A stretch of DNA of 64,000 bases from Ruminococcaceae bacterium UBA6416 (GTDB lineage Bacteria > Bacillota > Clostridia > Oscillospirales > Acutalibacteraceae). Numbering within the stretch: the first letter of the stretch is position 1; each line of letters opens with the position of its first letter. Made by a program: the position numbers and the translations under genes. Positions 55,031 to 63,024 of this stretch are shown here, piece by piece. The stretch lies in assembly GCA_002438505.1 (NCBI GenBank), contig DJPI01000076.1, positions 1 through 64,000 on the forward strand. Reading direction: 5' to 3'. Under the pieces are notes generated by a model. The model did no database searches and was not told the origin of the DNA. It was given only the letters and a program-made list of their open reading frames with translations.

Positions 55031-55723
55031 TTGGAAGCATTTGAAGAAAAAGTTATAACATCGCTTTTTGCGCTCCGGGATATCAAGTATAAAGAATTTG
55101 ATCAAAAGCTCATTCCGACCGTTGACCGGTCAACAATCATCGGAGTCAGAAAGCCTGCTTTGCGAAAGCTTTCAAAAGCTCTTTTCAAAGAAGGCGGGTA
55201 TGAAGAATTTCTTTCCTCTCTGCCGCACAGATATCATGAGGAAAACTTTGTTCACGCAATGCTCATCGAACAAATCAAGGACTTTTCCTGCGCAATATCC
55301 GAAACCGAAAAGTTCTTGCCGCATATTACAAATTGGGCAGTCTGTGACAGCTTTTCTCCGAAATGTTTCAAAAACAACAAGCCTTTACTGCTTGAAAAAA
55401 TCAGGCTGTGGCTCACCGATGGTCATATTTACACCGTGCGGTTTGCAATCGGGATGCTTATGACCCATTTTCTTGACGAGGGTTTTTCCGATGAATACCT
55501 CCGACTTGTTGCTGATGTTAAAAGCGATGAATACTATGTCATGATGATGCAGGCATGGTTTTTTGCAACAGCACTTGCAAAACAGTATGATGAAACCGTG
55601 CTTTTGCTTGAAGACAGCATTCTTCCTGTTCGGGTTCACAACAAAACCATTCAGAAAGCTGTTGAAAGCTACCGCATTTCTGACGAAAGAAAGCAGTATT
55701 TAAAAACGCTGAAACGTAAATAA
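55031..55723 (+). CDS. AlkD-like DNA alkylation repair protein
   Basis: 230 aa of HEAT-like alpha-helical repeats, DNA alkylation repair (AlkD/AlkC) family. Motifs: TIIGVRKPALRKLSK near 37, YHEENFVHAMLIEQI near 67, NWAVCDSFSPKCFK near 100. AlkD is a glycosylase for cationic alkylpurines without base flipping; some relatives have other roles. Start TTG 55031 has AAGGGGCG eight bases upstream, right after the reductase stop; TTG 55025 is too near that site. Co-transcribed with the reductase and followed by a terminator. Confidence 0.85.
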   Translation: MEAFEEKVITSLFALRDIKYKEFDQKLIPTVDRSTIIGVRKPALRKLSKALFKEGGYEEFLSSLPHRYHEENFVHAMLIEQIKDFSCAISETEKFLPHITNWAVCDSFSPKCFKNNKPLLLEKIRLWLTDGHIYTVRFAIGMLMTHFLDEGFSDEYLRLVADVKSDEYYVMMMQAWFFATALAKQYDETVLLLEDSILPVRVHNKTIQKAVESYRISDERKQYLKTLKRK

Positions 55724-55741
55724 AAAATAACAACGCGAATT

Positions 55742-55776
55742 TAACCGCCGTGCAGACCTGCTGCTCGGCGGTTATT
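55742..55776 (+). terminator. intrinsic terminator after the AlkD-like gene
   Basis: AACCGCCG (55743-55750) and CGGCGGTT (55766-55773), then ATTTG. The T tract is weak. Confidence 0.55.
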
Positions 55777-55882
55777 TGCATAACAAAAGAATTCATTCCG
55801 ATTAGTCTCAGAAAAACGGCTTCCATTTTGTTTTCTGTATATCAAGCCATTCGTTGTACATAAATTATTCTCAACTGTTCGC

Positions 55883-55888
55883 TATAAT
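55883..55888 (+). promoter_or_regulatory. -10 element before the first LCAT-like gene
   Basis: Perfect TATAAT, but no good -35 at 16-18 bases. The ribosome-binding site AAGGAG follows about 25 bases on. Confidence 0.35.
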
Positions 55889-55931
55889 TCTTAATATAGG
55901 AGCAGAGCAGTATAAGGAGAAATATGAATTA

Positions 55932-57281
55932 ATGAAGAAAACATTGAAAAATTTTATTGCCGTTGTTCTTTGTGTTTTAATGCTTATGCCGTTAAGTTTT
56001 GCATTCACGGCAAGCAATGAAATTATAATCGAAAAGAATGTTCCGCAGGTCAATGTTGTCGGGCTATTCGGAACAACCGTCTATGAGGACACTGATGACG
56101 TTAAGTCTGACACAAGATGGCCGATTTCCGATGGACGCTTCCTTGACCTTATTAAGAACGAAAAGGATTTTTTGATTGAATCCATTCTCACGTTAGATGG
56201 AGATTCACTCGAAAGCAGATTGATTCCAAAGCTTAAAAAGCTTTTTGAGCCGTATGCGCTTGATTCATCCGGCGAGCTGAAAAACAAAACGGGGATTGAT
56301 TTTGACTGGCCGGATAAAAGTGAGATTAAAAAAGACAGCTGCATTGATTTTTATTATGACTGGCGTCTTGATCCCTTTGCAACAGCTGATGAACTTAACC
56401 GCTTTATTGATTATGTTATTGAAACAAGCGGATGCAAGAAGGCTGCGCTTTCAGCCCACTCATGCGGCGGAGTAATTACAAACGCCTATCTTTCAAAATA
56501 CGGCAGCGAAAAACAGCAAAGTATCTTTCTTGTTTCCTCGGCCGGCCAAGGAACAACTTTTCTTGGCGAACTTATGAGCGGCAATTTTACTCTTAAGGGA
56601 GATTCGATTGAAGGCTTTTTGAAATATCTTTTCACGGATTCCGAATATGAAAATCTGAAGGCAGTGGCGTTTTCAATCATTAACCGAACCGGCATTGCAG
56701 ATGGACTTCTTAATCTCAGCGATTCCGCTTTTTCAAAAGCGCATGACAGTCTGCTCAACGAATTTTTGATTCCGATTCTCGGAACATGGCCAACAATCTG
56801 GGCAATGACTCCGGACGAATACATTGATTCGGCAAAGAATTATGTTTTTGACAAAATTTTTAAAGATGACGGAAACGATTACAGCAAATTGATTGAAAAA
56901 ATTGAAAACTATCAAGTTTCTGTCAGAGAGAAAAGGAAAGAAATTCTTCTTGATGCAGACAAGAACTGTAATCTCGGCGTCTTTTCATGCTACGGCTACA
57001 GTTCCATTCCCGTCAGCTCATCATGGTATTCCATGACGGACGGCGTTGTTGACACAAAGTACACCTCACTCGGCGCAACAACGACTAAATACGGAAAAGC
57101 CCTCAGCGACAGCCGTCTTGACTCAGCCGACCCGGAGAGCATTTCTCCGGACAAAACCATTGACGCTTCAACCTGCCTTTTTCCAAAGCAGACATGGTTT
57201 GTTAAAACTATCATCACAAACAGTTTCATGAAGACCTTTATGAACTTATGGATACGGTTCTTTATTCAAAAGAGCAAGTAA
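55932..57281 (+). CDS. secreted LCAT-like alpha/beta hydrolase, frameshifted near its 3' end
   Basis: 449 aa to the first stop. Signal peptide MKKTLKNFIAVVLCVLMLMPLSFAF, then lipase-like fold: the LCAT-type YYDWRLDP near residue 142 and the nucleophile elbow SAHSCGG near 176. After TWFVK near residue 424 the frame loses similarity to its two neighbours, while the same strand in another frame continues YHHKQFHEDLYELMDTVLY. One extra A in the AAAA run at 57204-57207 would join them. So either the gene carries a real frameshift mutation or the sequence has a one-base error. AAGGAG precedes a two-codon ATG-AAT-TAA and then ATG 55932. Confidence 0.75.
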   Translation: MKKTLKNFIAVVLCVLMLMPLSFAFTASNEIIIEKNVPQVNVVGLFGTTVYEDTDDVKSDTRWPISDGRFLDLIKNEKDFLIESILTLDGDSLESRLIPKLKKLFEPYALDSSGELKNKTGIDFDWPDKSEIKKDSCIDFYYDWRLDPFATADELNRFIDYVIETSGCKKAALSAHSCGGVITNAYLSKYGSEKQQSIFLVSSAGQGTTFLGELMSGNFTLKGDSIEGFLKYLFTDSEYENLKAVAFSIINRTGIADGLLNLSDSAFSKAHDSLLNEFLIPILGTWPTIWAMTPDEYIDSAKNYVFDKIFKDDGNDYSKLIEKIENYQVSVREKRKEILLDADKNCNLGVFSCYGYSSIPVSSSWYSMTDGVVDTKYTSLGATTTKYGKALSDSRLDSADPESISPDKTIDASTCLFPKQTWFVKTIITNSFMKTFMNLWIRFFIQKSK

Positions 57282-57568
57282 CAGTTGCTACATACGAAAA
57301 ATATCCACAGCTTTTACGTTTTGATAAAATAAGCGGAATCATTCCGGATATTCGCAAAACAACGTCTGCCGACGAAAAGCGGGATTCGTTTTTTGACGCT
57401 ATTGCTGAATTCTTTGAGCTTATGGCAAAATGGTTCCGTAAAATTTTTAAAATATACCCGTTCTTTTTATATAAGCATTGCTGCGCTGCGGTTTTCTCCT
57501 CTTTCCCGGTGCATCCGTGCTTTTATATTACAATTTCGAGTTTAATGGAAATATTCGGACTTTTTTAG
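57209..57568 (+). pseudogene. out-of-frame 3' part of the LCAT-like gene
   Basis: The frame that continues the preceding gene after the putative one-base deletion. It reads YHHKQFHEDLYELMDTVLYSK, then EKYPQLLRFD, lining up with FHAQYAYDNYALPLTNKLLL and DFPQFE in the paralogues at 57.7 and 60.9 kb. It continues through an acidic/aromatic stretch (EFFELMAKWFRKIFK) to a hydrophobic end. An ATG at 57248 could start it, but without a ribosome-binding site. Best read as part of the upstream gene. Confidence 0.6.
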
Positions 57569-57577
57569 TAAAAAATA

Positions 57578-57606
57578 TTGACAATTTTTTGGATAAATTG
57601 TAGAAT
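57578..57606 (+). promoter_or_regulatory. promoter of the second LCAT-like gene
   Basis: Perfect TTGACA (57578-57583), 17-base spacer, TAGAAT (57601-57606). About 125 bases of leader follow, with three copies of a GTGCCGTT-like word at 57646, 57660 and 57691. Confidence 0.65.
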
Positions 57607-57737
57607 ACATATAAATAGACAGATGTATAATTGGTCGCAGCGCGTTATCGTGCCGTTTTTAATGTGCCGTTACTGATTGTGCAAAGATTTTAACGTGCCT
57701 GTTCTTTCAGATACAAAAAACAAAGGGGAAGTTTTAT

Positions 57738-59831
57738 ATGAACAAGAAAGTTTTCAGTTTAATCCTAGCGGTTATAATGCTGGTCACCGCAATGCCGATG
57801 GCCGCTTTTGCCACAGACGAAACATTGCCGGTTGTTATTGACTCCGGTTACTCGGGATCACAAATTTTTCTTTTTAATGATGACGGAAGCATCAAAAGCA
57901 AGCTTTGGGGGCTTGATACTGGCGGAATTTTTTCAAACGCGCTCAAAGACATTCCCGAGCTGACCGCTGCAAACATTGAACTTTTTGCAAAAAGAGATTC
58001 GGCACGTCTCTATAAGCAAATCAGCAAAGCAGTCAACAATGCTATCGAAGAACTGAAGCGCAACCCGGACGGAACCAACAAGTATAACACCGGAACATGG
58101 CCCACTAAGCCGGAAGAAAGCAACATGAAGTATATCTATGAAAACATGGATAAAGTCGAATATCTTGAAGGCACAATCCATGAAAAAAGATATACCCCGA
58201 TTCTTTGCGAAAAAGTCGGTGCAGATAAGGTCTTTCAGTTTTCGGTCGACTGGCGTCAGGAAATAATTCTCTGCGCCCGTGATCTTGGCGTATACATCAA
58301 ATCAGTCCTTGATTATACCGGTGCAAAAAAAGTTAATGTTTTCAGCGAAAGCCACGGCGGCCAAACAACCGGAACATATCTTGCCCTCTGTTCAATCGTT
58401 GACAAGGGAGGAGAAAATGCACAGAAGCTTGCCTCACTCCTCGATATTGCGGCAAGTGAGCTTAAGTCTGTTTTCAACCTTGATTATGTTAACAACGCGG
58501 TTCTGAATTCACCCGCAATCGGCGGTGTTCAGATGGCTTATGACATTATTTCCGGAAAAACACAACTTGATATTTCCAGAATCATTGAGTTTTATGAATA
58601 TTGTAACAACCCGCTTTATGAATATTTCGGCGGTGATGAGTATATCTGGGAATCGGAATATGAGTGGCTGCTTGCATTCGCGAAGCTCGACAACGCCAAT
58701 AATTTTATCAATAAAATTGCCCAGCGCGATGACATAATGTATCCTGTTATTTTCTCGTTCGCAAGCCTCATTGATTTTATTGACTGCGACCATTACGATG
58801 AAATCAAAAAAGAAAAATTCGGTACGCCCGAAAAGCAAAAAGAATATGCAAAAGTTCTTGAAAGAACCGATTATTCGCATTATGTTGTAATACCTAGCCT
58901 TGATGAATATCTTACATACGCAAAAAATCATGGCGTTAATGTCAGCATTATATGTGGAACAGATATTACTCCGGCAACCGGTTCGACCGTTAACAGCGAC
59001 TGCCTTGTTGCAACAAATACAGCTTCCGGCGCAAAGGTTACTGACTACGGCTACCGTTTTTCAGACGGCTATTCAACCGATATTAAAAGCGAAGACGTCA
59101 ACTGCAAGAACACAGCGCACAACCACGTTGCTCCGGCTATGAACATTGATGCCTCATATGGCTATCTTCCGGACAACACCTGGTATATTGAAGGTCAGTT
59201 CCACGCGCAATATGCATATGATAACTATGCCCTTCCGCTCACCAACAAGCTTCTTCTCACGAATGACCTCAAAGACGTTTACAGCGACCCGGACTTTCCG
59301 CAGTTTGAAACAACTTATAACGCAAAATGCGGCGTACATGCAAAGTTTGACTCCTCGGTATCCGGAAGAGCCTCAGCAAAAGACACCGCACTTGTTATTG
59401 AAAACCTTTCAAAGAAGAGCGGAATCGAACTTGTTTCGATTAAAGTTGACGGAATTGATGCGTCATTCAATGGAGTAAGCGGCAAAAAGCTCAATGTTGG
59501 TGAAAAGGTCAGCATTCCCCTTTCGTCTCCGATCAGCGCAAAGGGAAGAACAAACTTCACCGTCACCATCTATTATCTTGAAAACAACTCTCTTTTCTCC
59601 ATTGACTCAAGAAAATTCAATTTCACGGTCGAAAGCAATGACAATGCAGAGTTTGATTCTTCAAAACCGCTTACAAAAGCAAAAGTGAGCCCGGTATATA
59701 TTACCGGTACAGATTTTTCCGAGACCCTTTCAAACTATAGCTTTGCTATTCAGATGAAGGCCATGATTCTTTCGGTTGTTCATGTTTTCTCACTGATTGT
59801 TTCAATGATTAAAAAAGCCGCTGCAAAGTAA
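57738..59831 (+). CDS. secreted LCAT-like alpha/beta hydrolase
   Basis: 697 aa. Signal peptide MNKKVFSLILAVIMLVTAMPMAAFA. LPVVIDSGYSGSQIFLF matches the oxyanion/N-terminal strand of lecithin:cholesterol acyltransferase-like enzymes; FSVDWRQE near 169 is the LCAT DWR motif; the nucleophile elbow is SESHGG near 204 in place of GxSxG. Then HNHVAPAMNIDASYGYLPDNTW with candidate catalytic His, and a C-terminal beta domain. Lipase, acyltransferase or other esterase activity at the cell surface is likely; the substrate is unknown. AAGGGGAAG precedes the ATG. No wall-anchor motif; it ends in a hydrophobic helix with Lys residues. Confidence 0.82.
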   Translation: MNKKVFSLILAVIMLVTAMPMAAFATDETLPVVIDSGYSGSQIFLFNDDGSIKSKLWGLDTGGIFSNALKDIPELTAANIELFAKRDSARLYKQISKAVNNAIEELKRNPDGTNKYNTGTWPTKPEESNMKYIYENMDKVEYLEGTIHEKRYTPILCEKVGADKVFQFSVDWRQEIILCARDLGVYIKSVLDYTGAKKVNVFSESHGGQTTGTYLALCSIVDKGGENAQKLASLLDIAASELKSVFNLDYVNNAVLNSPAIGGVQMAYDIISGKTQLDISRIIEFYEYCNNPLYEYFGGDEYIWESEYEWLLAFAKLDNANNFINKIAQRDDIMYPVIFSFASLIDFIDCDHYDEIKKEKFGTPEKQKEYAKVLERTDYSHYVVIPSLDEYLTYAKNHGVNVSIICGTDITPATGSTVNSDCLVATNTASGAKVTDYGYRFSDGYSTDIKSEDVNCKNTAHNHVAPAMNIDASYGYLPDNTWYIEGQFHAQYAYDNYALPLTNKLLLTNDLKDVYSDPDFPQFETTYNAKCGVHAKFDSSVSGRASAKDTALVIENLSKKSGIELVSIKVDGIDASFNGVSGKKLNVGEKVSIPLSSPISAKGRTNFTVTIYYLENNSLFSIDSRKFNFTVESNDNAEFDSSKPLTKAKVSPVYITGTDFSETLSNYSFAIQMKAMILSVVHVFSLIVSMIKKAAAK

Positions 59832-59843
59832 GCAAAAAATAAA

Positions 59844-59885
59844 ATCCGCTATGTTCCGATTCACTGGACATGGCGGATCTTTTTG
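59844..59885. terminator. terminator after the second LCAT-like gene
   Basis: ATCCGCTATGTTCC and GGACATGGCGGAT pair with some G-U, followed by CTTTTTG on the plus strand. It also lies just past the stop of the convergent discoidin gene. Confidence 0.7.
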
Positions 59886-60589
59886 TTGACTGCAACAGTA
59901 TTTATTACGTTGACATCTCCTTTTGTTACACCGTTTTCATTGAATGAATCAACGGCGTAATAGCATGTTGAATCGCAAGGAAAGTCAAGGCACAGGCTGT
60001 CTGAGTTATAAACGGACTCGCTGTTCTGCAACCGACTCGGGTCGGAACCGAAGCGAATTTTATATCCAATGGCGGTGCTGACCTTGTTCCAACAGATTGT
60101 TGCCTGAGTATTTGATGACTTAAAAGCAAAAGGATTTTCAACTTTTTGCGGAACATTTCCGTTTCCAAAGCCGAACACCCTGAAATCATTGAGTGAAAAA
60201 CATCCGGGAACATCAGAAACAAACTCAAGTTTTAAAAATCTGAACCGCTTTCCGCCTTCAAAAGCAATCATGTCATCCATCATGCTTTTTTCTGATGAAA
60301 GTTCAAACAGAGCATCATAACTCTTTCCGTCAGCACTTCCGTAAAGAACGCAGGAGGCGGAAAAATTGACACCAACATTAACGGCATGAACGGATTTAAG
60401 CGTTCCAAGATCAATCCGAAACCACTCCCCCGCACGACCGCTTTCGGCAGACCAGAAAGTTTTGCTGTTTTCATCAACGGCACAACGCGGCTCATGGTTT
60501 TCTTGATATGTTGATGCGGTTGCAAACTTGTTGTATGACAAAAGCATATACTCAGCGCTGCGCAGCGGAAACTGTCTAATATTATTCAT
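59861..60589 (-). CDS. stand-alone discoidin (F5/8 C) plus FN3-like protein
   Basis: 242 aa, no signal peptide. Residues about 15-150 form an F5/8 type C carbohydrate-binding-like domain (MLLSYNKFATASTYQENHEPRCAVDENSKTFWSA, WFRIDLGTL), and about 160-235 an FN3-like domain (ATICWNKVSTAIGYKIRFGSDP). This order and the MLLSYNK...DEN...WSA sequence resemble the C-terminal portion of GH43-type glycosidases, so the gene may be a detached or truncated tail. GGAGGTG nine bases before ATG 60589 shows it is still translatable. Transcribed opposite to the two LCAT-like genes around it. Confidence 0.72.
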   Translation of the reverse strand: MNNIRQFPLRSAEYMLLSYNKFATASTYQENHEPRCAVDENSKTFWSAESGRAGEWFRIDLGTLKSVHAVNVGVNFSASCVLYGSADGKSYDALFELSSEKSMMDDMIAFEGGKRFRFLKLEFVSDVPGCFSLNDFRVFGFGNGNVPQKVENPFAFKSSNTQATICWNKVSTAIGYKIRFGSDPSRLQNSESVYNSDSLCLDFPCDSTCYYAVDSFNENGVTKGDVNVINTVAVNKKIRHVQ

Positions 60590-60700
60590 TTTGCACCTCC
60601 TCGTTTCGTTCACATTGCATTAATAATTATATGTTAATTTCCTAATACTTTCAACAATATAATCGGAAATTTAATATTTTTAAAAGTTTTTAAATATTTC

Positions 60701-60729
60701 TTGACATCTAAGCTTTAATAATATACAAT
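60701..60729 (+). promoter_or_regulatory. promoter of the third LCAT-like gene
   Basis: Perfect TTGACA (60701-60706), 17-base spacer, TACAAT (60724-60729). Confidence 0.65.
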
Positions 60730-60865
60730 GTTTTTGTTTTGTGTATTATTACTACCTTATGCTTTTGCATATTAAAAAAATTCACAAGTAAACACTGATT
60801 TGGCAGTTGCTTTGCATCGCTTTCTGCCGGGTCTGTACATTAAAAGAACGGAGATGGGTCTATTT

Positions 60866-62956
60866 ATGAAAAAAAGAATTCTCAGCTTTATTCTTGCGGT
60901 GGTAATGGTTTTTACAGCCGCTCCTCTTGCCGCCTTTGCGGCTGATGAAGCGTATCCGGTTATCATCGACTCGGGATACATGACCTCACAGATATTTTTG
61001 TTTGATGATAACGGAAATATCCAAAAGAGAGTTTGGTATCTTGAAATAATTCCGGATATTATCAAAGAACTTATAAGACAGACTCCCGGTGTTCTCAATG
61101 GCGCTTTTGATTATCTCACAAAGGACGATATGACAAACCTCGGCGAGGAGTTTGCAGTATCTGTCACCAACATTCTGCGATACTTGAAGCGCAACCCGGA
61201 CGGAACGCCCATTTATAATACAGGCGTATGGCCGACAAAGCCGGAAGAAAGCAACATGAAATATATTTATGATAATATGGTCACCACCAGATATTTGCTC
61301 GGAACCATTCACGAGGAAAGATATGCTCCGTTGCTTTGCAAAAAAATCGGGGCTGAAAATGTCTTTCAATTTTCTGTTGACTGGCGTCAGGAAATTATCA
61401 ACTGTGCGCTTGACCTCGGAAAATACATAAAATCGGTTCTTGATTACACCGGTGCAAAAAAAGTCAACATATTCAGTGAAAGTCACGGCGGTCAAACAAC
61501 AGGAACATATATATCGCTTTGCTCCATTGTTGACAAAGGCGGGAAAACAGCTGAAGAGCTTGCTGCTCTTCTCGGATTATCAACTGATGAACTCAAAACA
61601 TATTTTAATCTTGACTATATCAACAACGCCGTTCTCAACTCACCGGCGATTGGCGGTGTTCAAATTGCATATGACTTCCTTTCAAACACAACACACCTCA
61701 ATCTTCCAACGATTGTTAAGTTTGCTCAAGCTGCACTTAATCCGCTTTTCTTTGTTGGCGGAGGTGACAAATATATTTCTGAAACCGAGTTTGAATGGTT
61801 CCTCGGCTTTTTAAAGCTTGACAGAATCAGCAAACTTGTCAATCGCACCTTTCAGACCGAAAGAATGCTTGCGACAGTTCTTTCTTTCGGAAGCATATGG
61901 GACTTTGTTGATGCGGAGCATTATGACGAAATCAAAGCAATGCACATCAACACGCCCGAAAAGAAAGCCGCATATGCGCCAATGCTCAAGAAAACAGATT
62001 TTGCGCATTACACAATTATGCCGAACCTCAATGAGTATCTAACTTATGCAAGAAACAAAGGCGTAAATGTGAACATCGTCTGCGGAACCGACACACCTTC
62101 AGGCTCAGGCGCACTTGTTAACAGTGACTGTCTTGTTGCAACAAAAACGGCATCCGGAGCAAAGGTTACAAAATATGGTTACCGCTTTTCAAACGGATAC
62201 ACAACCAACCTTTCTGATGGCGGTGTTACCTGCAAAAACAAAGACCACAACCATGTTTCACCCTCAATGAATATTGACGCAGCGTACGGATATATTCCGG
62301 ATAACACATGGTTTATTGAGAATCAATTCCACGCGCAATATGCATATGACGAATATGCACTTGCGCTCACAGACAAGCTTTTGCTTACGGATGATCTCAA
62401 AACAGTTTACACAGATCCGGCATTCCCACAGTTTGAAGTAACATATAACGCAAAATTCAGTGTTCACGCTGCGTTTGATAAGTCAGTATATGGCAGAGTC
62501 TCTTCCGGCGACACAGCATTGGTAATTGAGAATCTTTCAAAAAAAAGCGACATTGAGCTCGTTTCGATAAGAGTTGAAGGCATTGACGCTTCATTTGATG
62601 ATGTTAAGGGAAAAACCATTCCAAAGGGCGGAAAAATTTCTGTTCCTCTCAAAGCACCGATTACCGAAAAAGCAATGACGAATTTCACCGTAACAGTCTA
62701 TTATCTTGACATGAACTCTGCCTTTGCAATCGGTATGCGCAGATTTAACTTCACCTGTGTCGGCGGAGAGGCCGCTCAGTTTGACGCTTCAAAACCGCTC
62801 ACAGAAGCCGCCGTTGCACCGATTTACGTTACGGCAAGTGATGCAAAAAATATGCTGAGCAATTTTGACAAGGGTACACAATTAAAGGCTTTTGCGCTTA
62901 TAGTTAAGCGTATTATAAAGCTCATGACTCTTTCTCTTGTGAATTTAGATGTTTAA
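60866..62956 (+). CDS. secreted LCAT-like alpha/beta hydrolase
   Basis: 696 aa, paralogue of the gene at 57738 along its whole length. Signal peptide MKKRILSFILAVVMVFTAAPLAAFA; YPVIIDSGYMTSQIFLF; FSVDWRQE near 171; nucleophile elbow SESHGG near 205; HNHVSPSMNIDAAYGYIPDNTW near 465; beta-rich C-terminal region and a basic hydrophobic end. I start at ATG 60866, which gives a standard signal peptide and a length equal to the paralogue; ATG 60854 lies within the ribosome-binding site (GGAG). Followed by a strong terminator. Confidence 0.82.
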   Translation: MKKRILSFILAVVMVFTAAPLAAFAADEAYPVIIDSGYMTSQIFLFDDNGNIQKRVWYLEIIPDIIKELIRQTPGVLNGAFDYLTKDDMTNLGEEFAVSVTNILRYLKRNPDGTPIYNTGVWPTKPEESNMKYIYDNMVTTRYLLGTIHEERYAPLLCKKIGAENVFQFSVDWRQEIINCALDLGKYIKSVLDYTGAKKVNIFSESHGGQTTGTYISLCSIVDKGGKTAEELAALLGLSTDELKTYFNLDYINNAVLNSPAIGGVQIAYDFLSNTTHLNLPTIVKFAQAALNPLFFVGGGDKYISETEFEWFLGFLKLDRISKLVNRTFQTERMLATVLSFGSIWDFVDAEHYDEIKAMHINTPEKKAAYAPMLKKTDFAHYTIMPNLNEYLTYARNKGVNVNIVCGTDTPSGSGALVNSDCLVATKTASGAKVTKYGYRFSNGYTTNLSDGGVTCKNKDHNHVSPSMNIDAAYGYIPDNTWFIENQFHAQYAYDEYALALTDKLLLTDDLKTVYTDPAFPQFEVTYNAKFSVHAAFDKSVYGRVSSGDTALVIENLSKKSDIELVSIRVEGIDASFDDVKGKTIPKGGKISVPLKAPITEKAMTNFTVTVYYLDMNSAFAIGMRRFNFTCVGGEAAQFDASKPLTEAAVAPIYVTASDAKNMLSNFDKGTQLKAFALIVKRIIKLMTLSLVNLDV

Positions 62957-62969
62957 AACTTAAATCAAA

Positions 62970-63005
62970 CAACAGCGGCAGCCGGAAAAAGCTGTCGCTG
63001 TTGTT
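62970..63005. terminator. bidirectional terminator
   Basis: CAACAGCGGCAGC (62970-62982) and GCTGTCGCTGTTG (62991-63003) with one mismatch, followed by TTTAT. It lies between convergent genes. Confidence 0.75.
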
Positions 63006-63024
63006 TATATCTGATTTAAAACTG

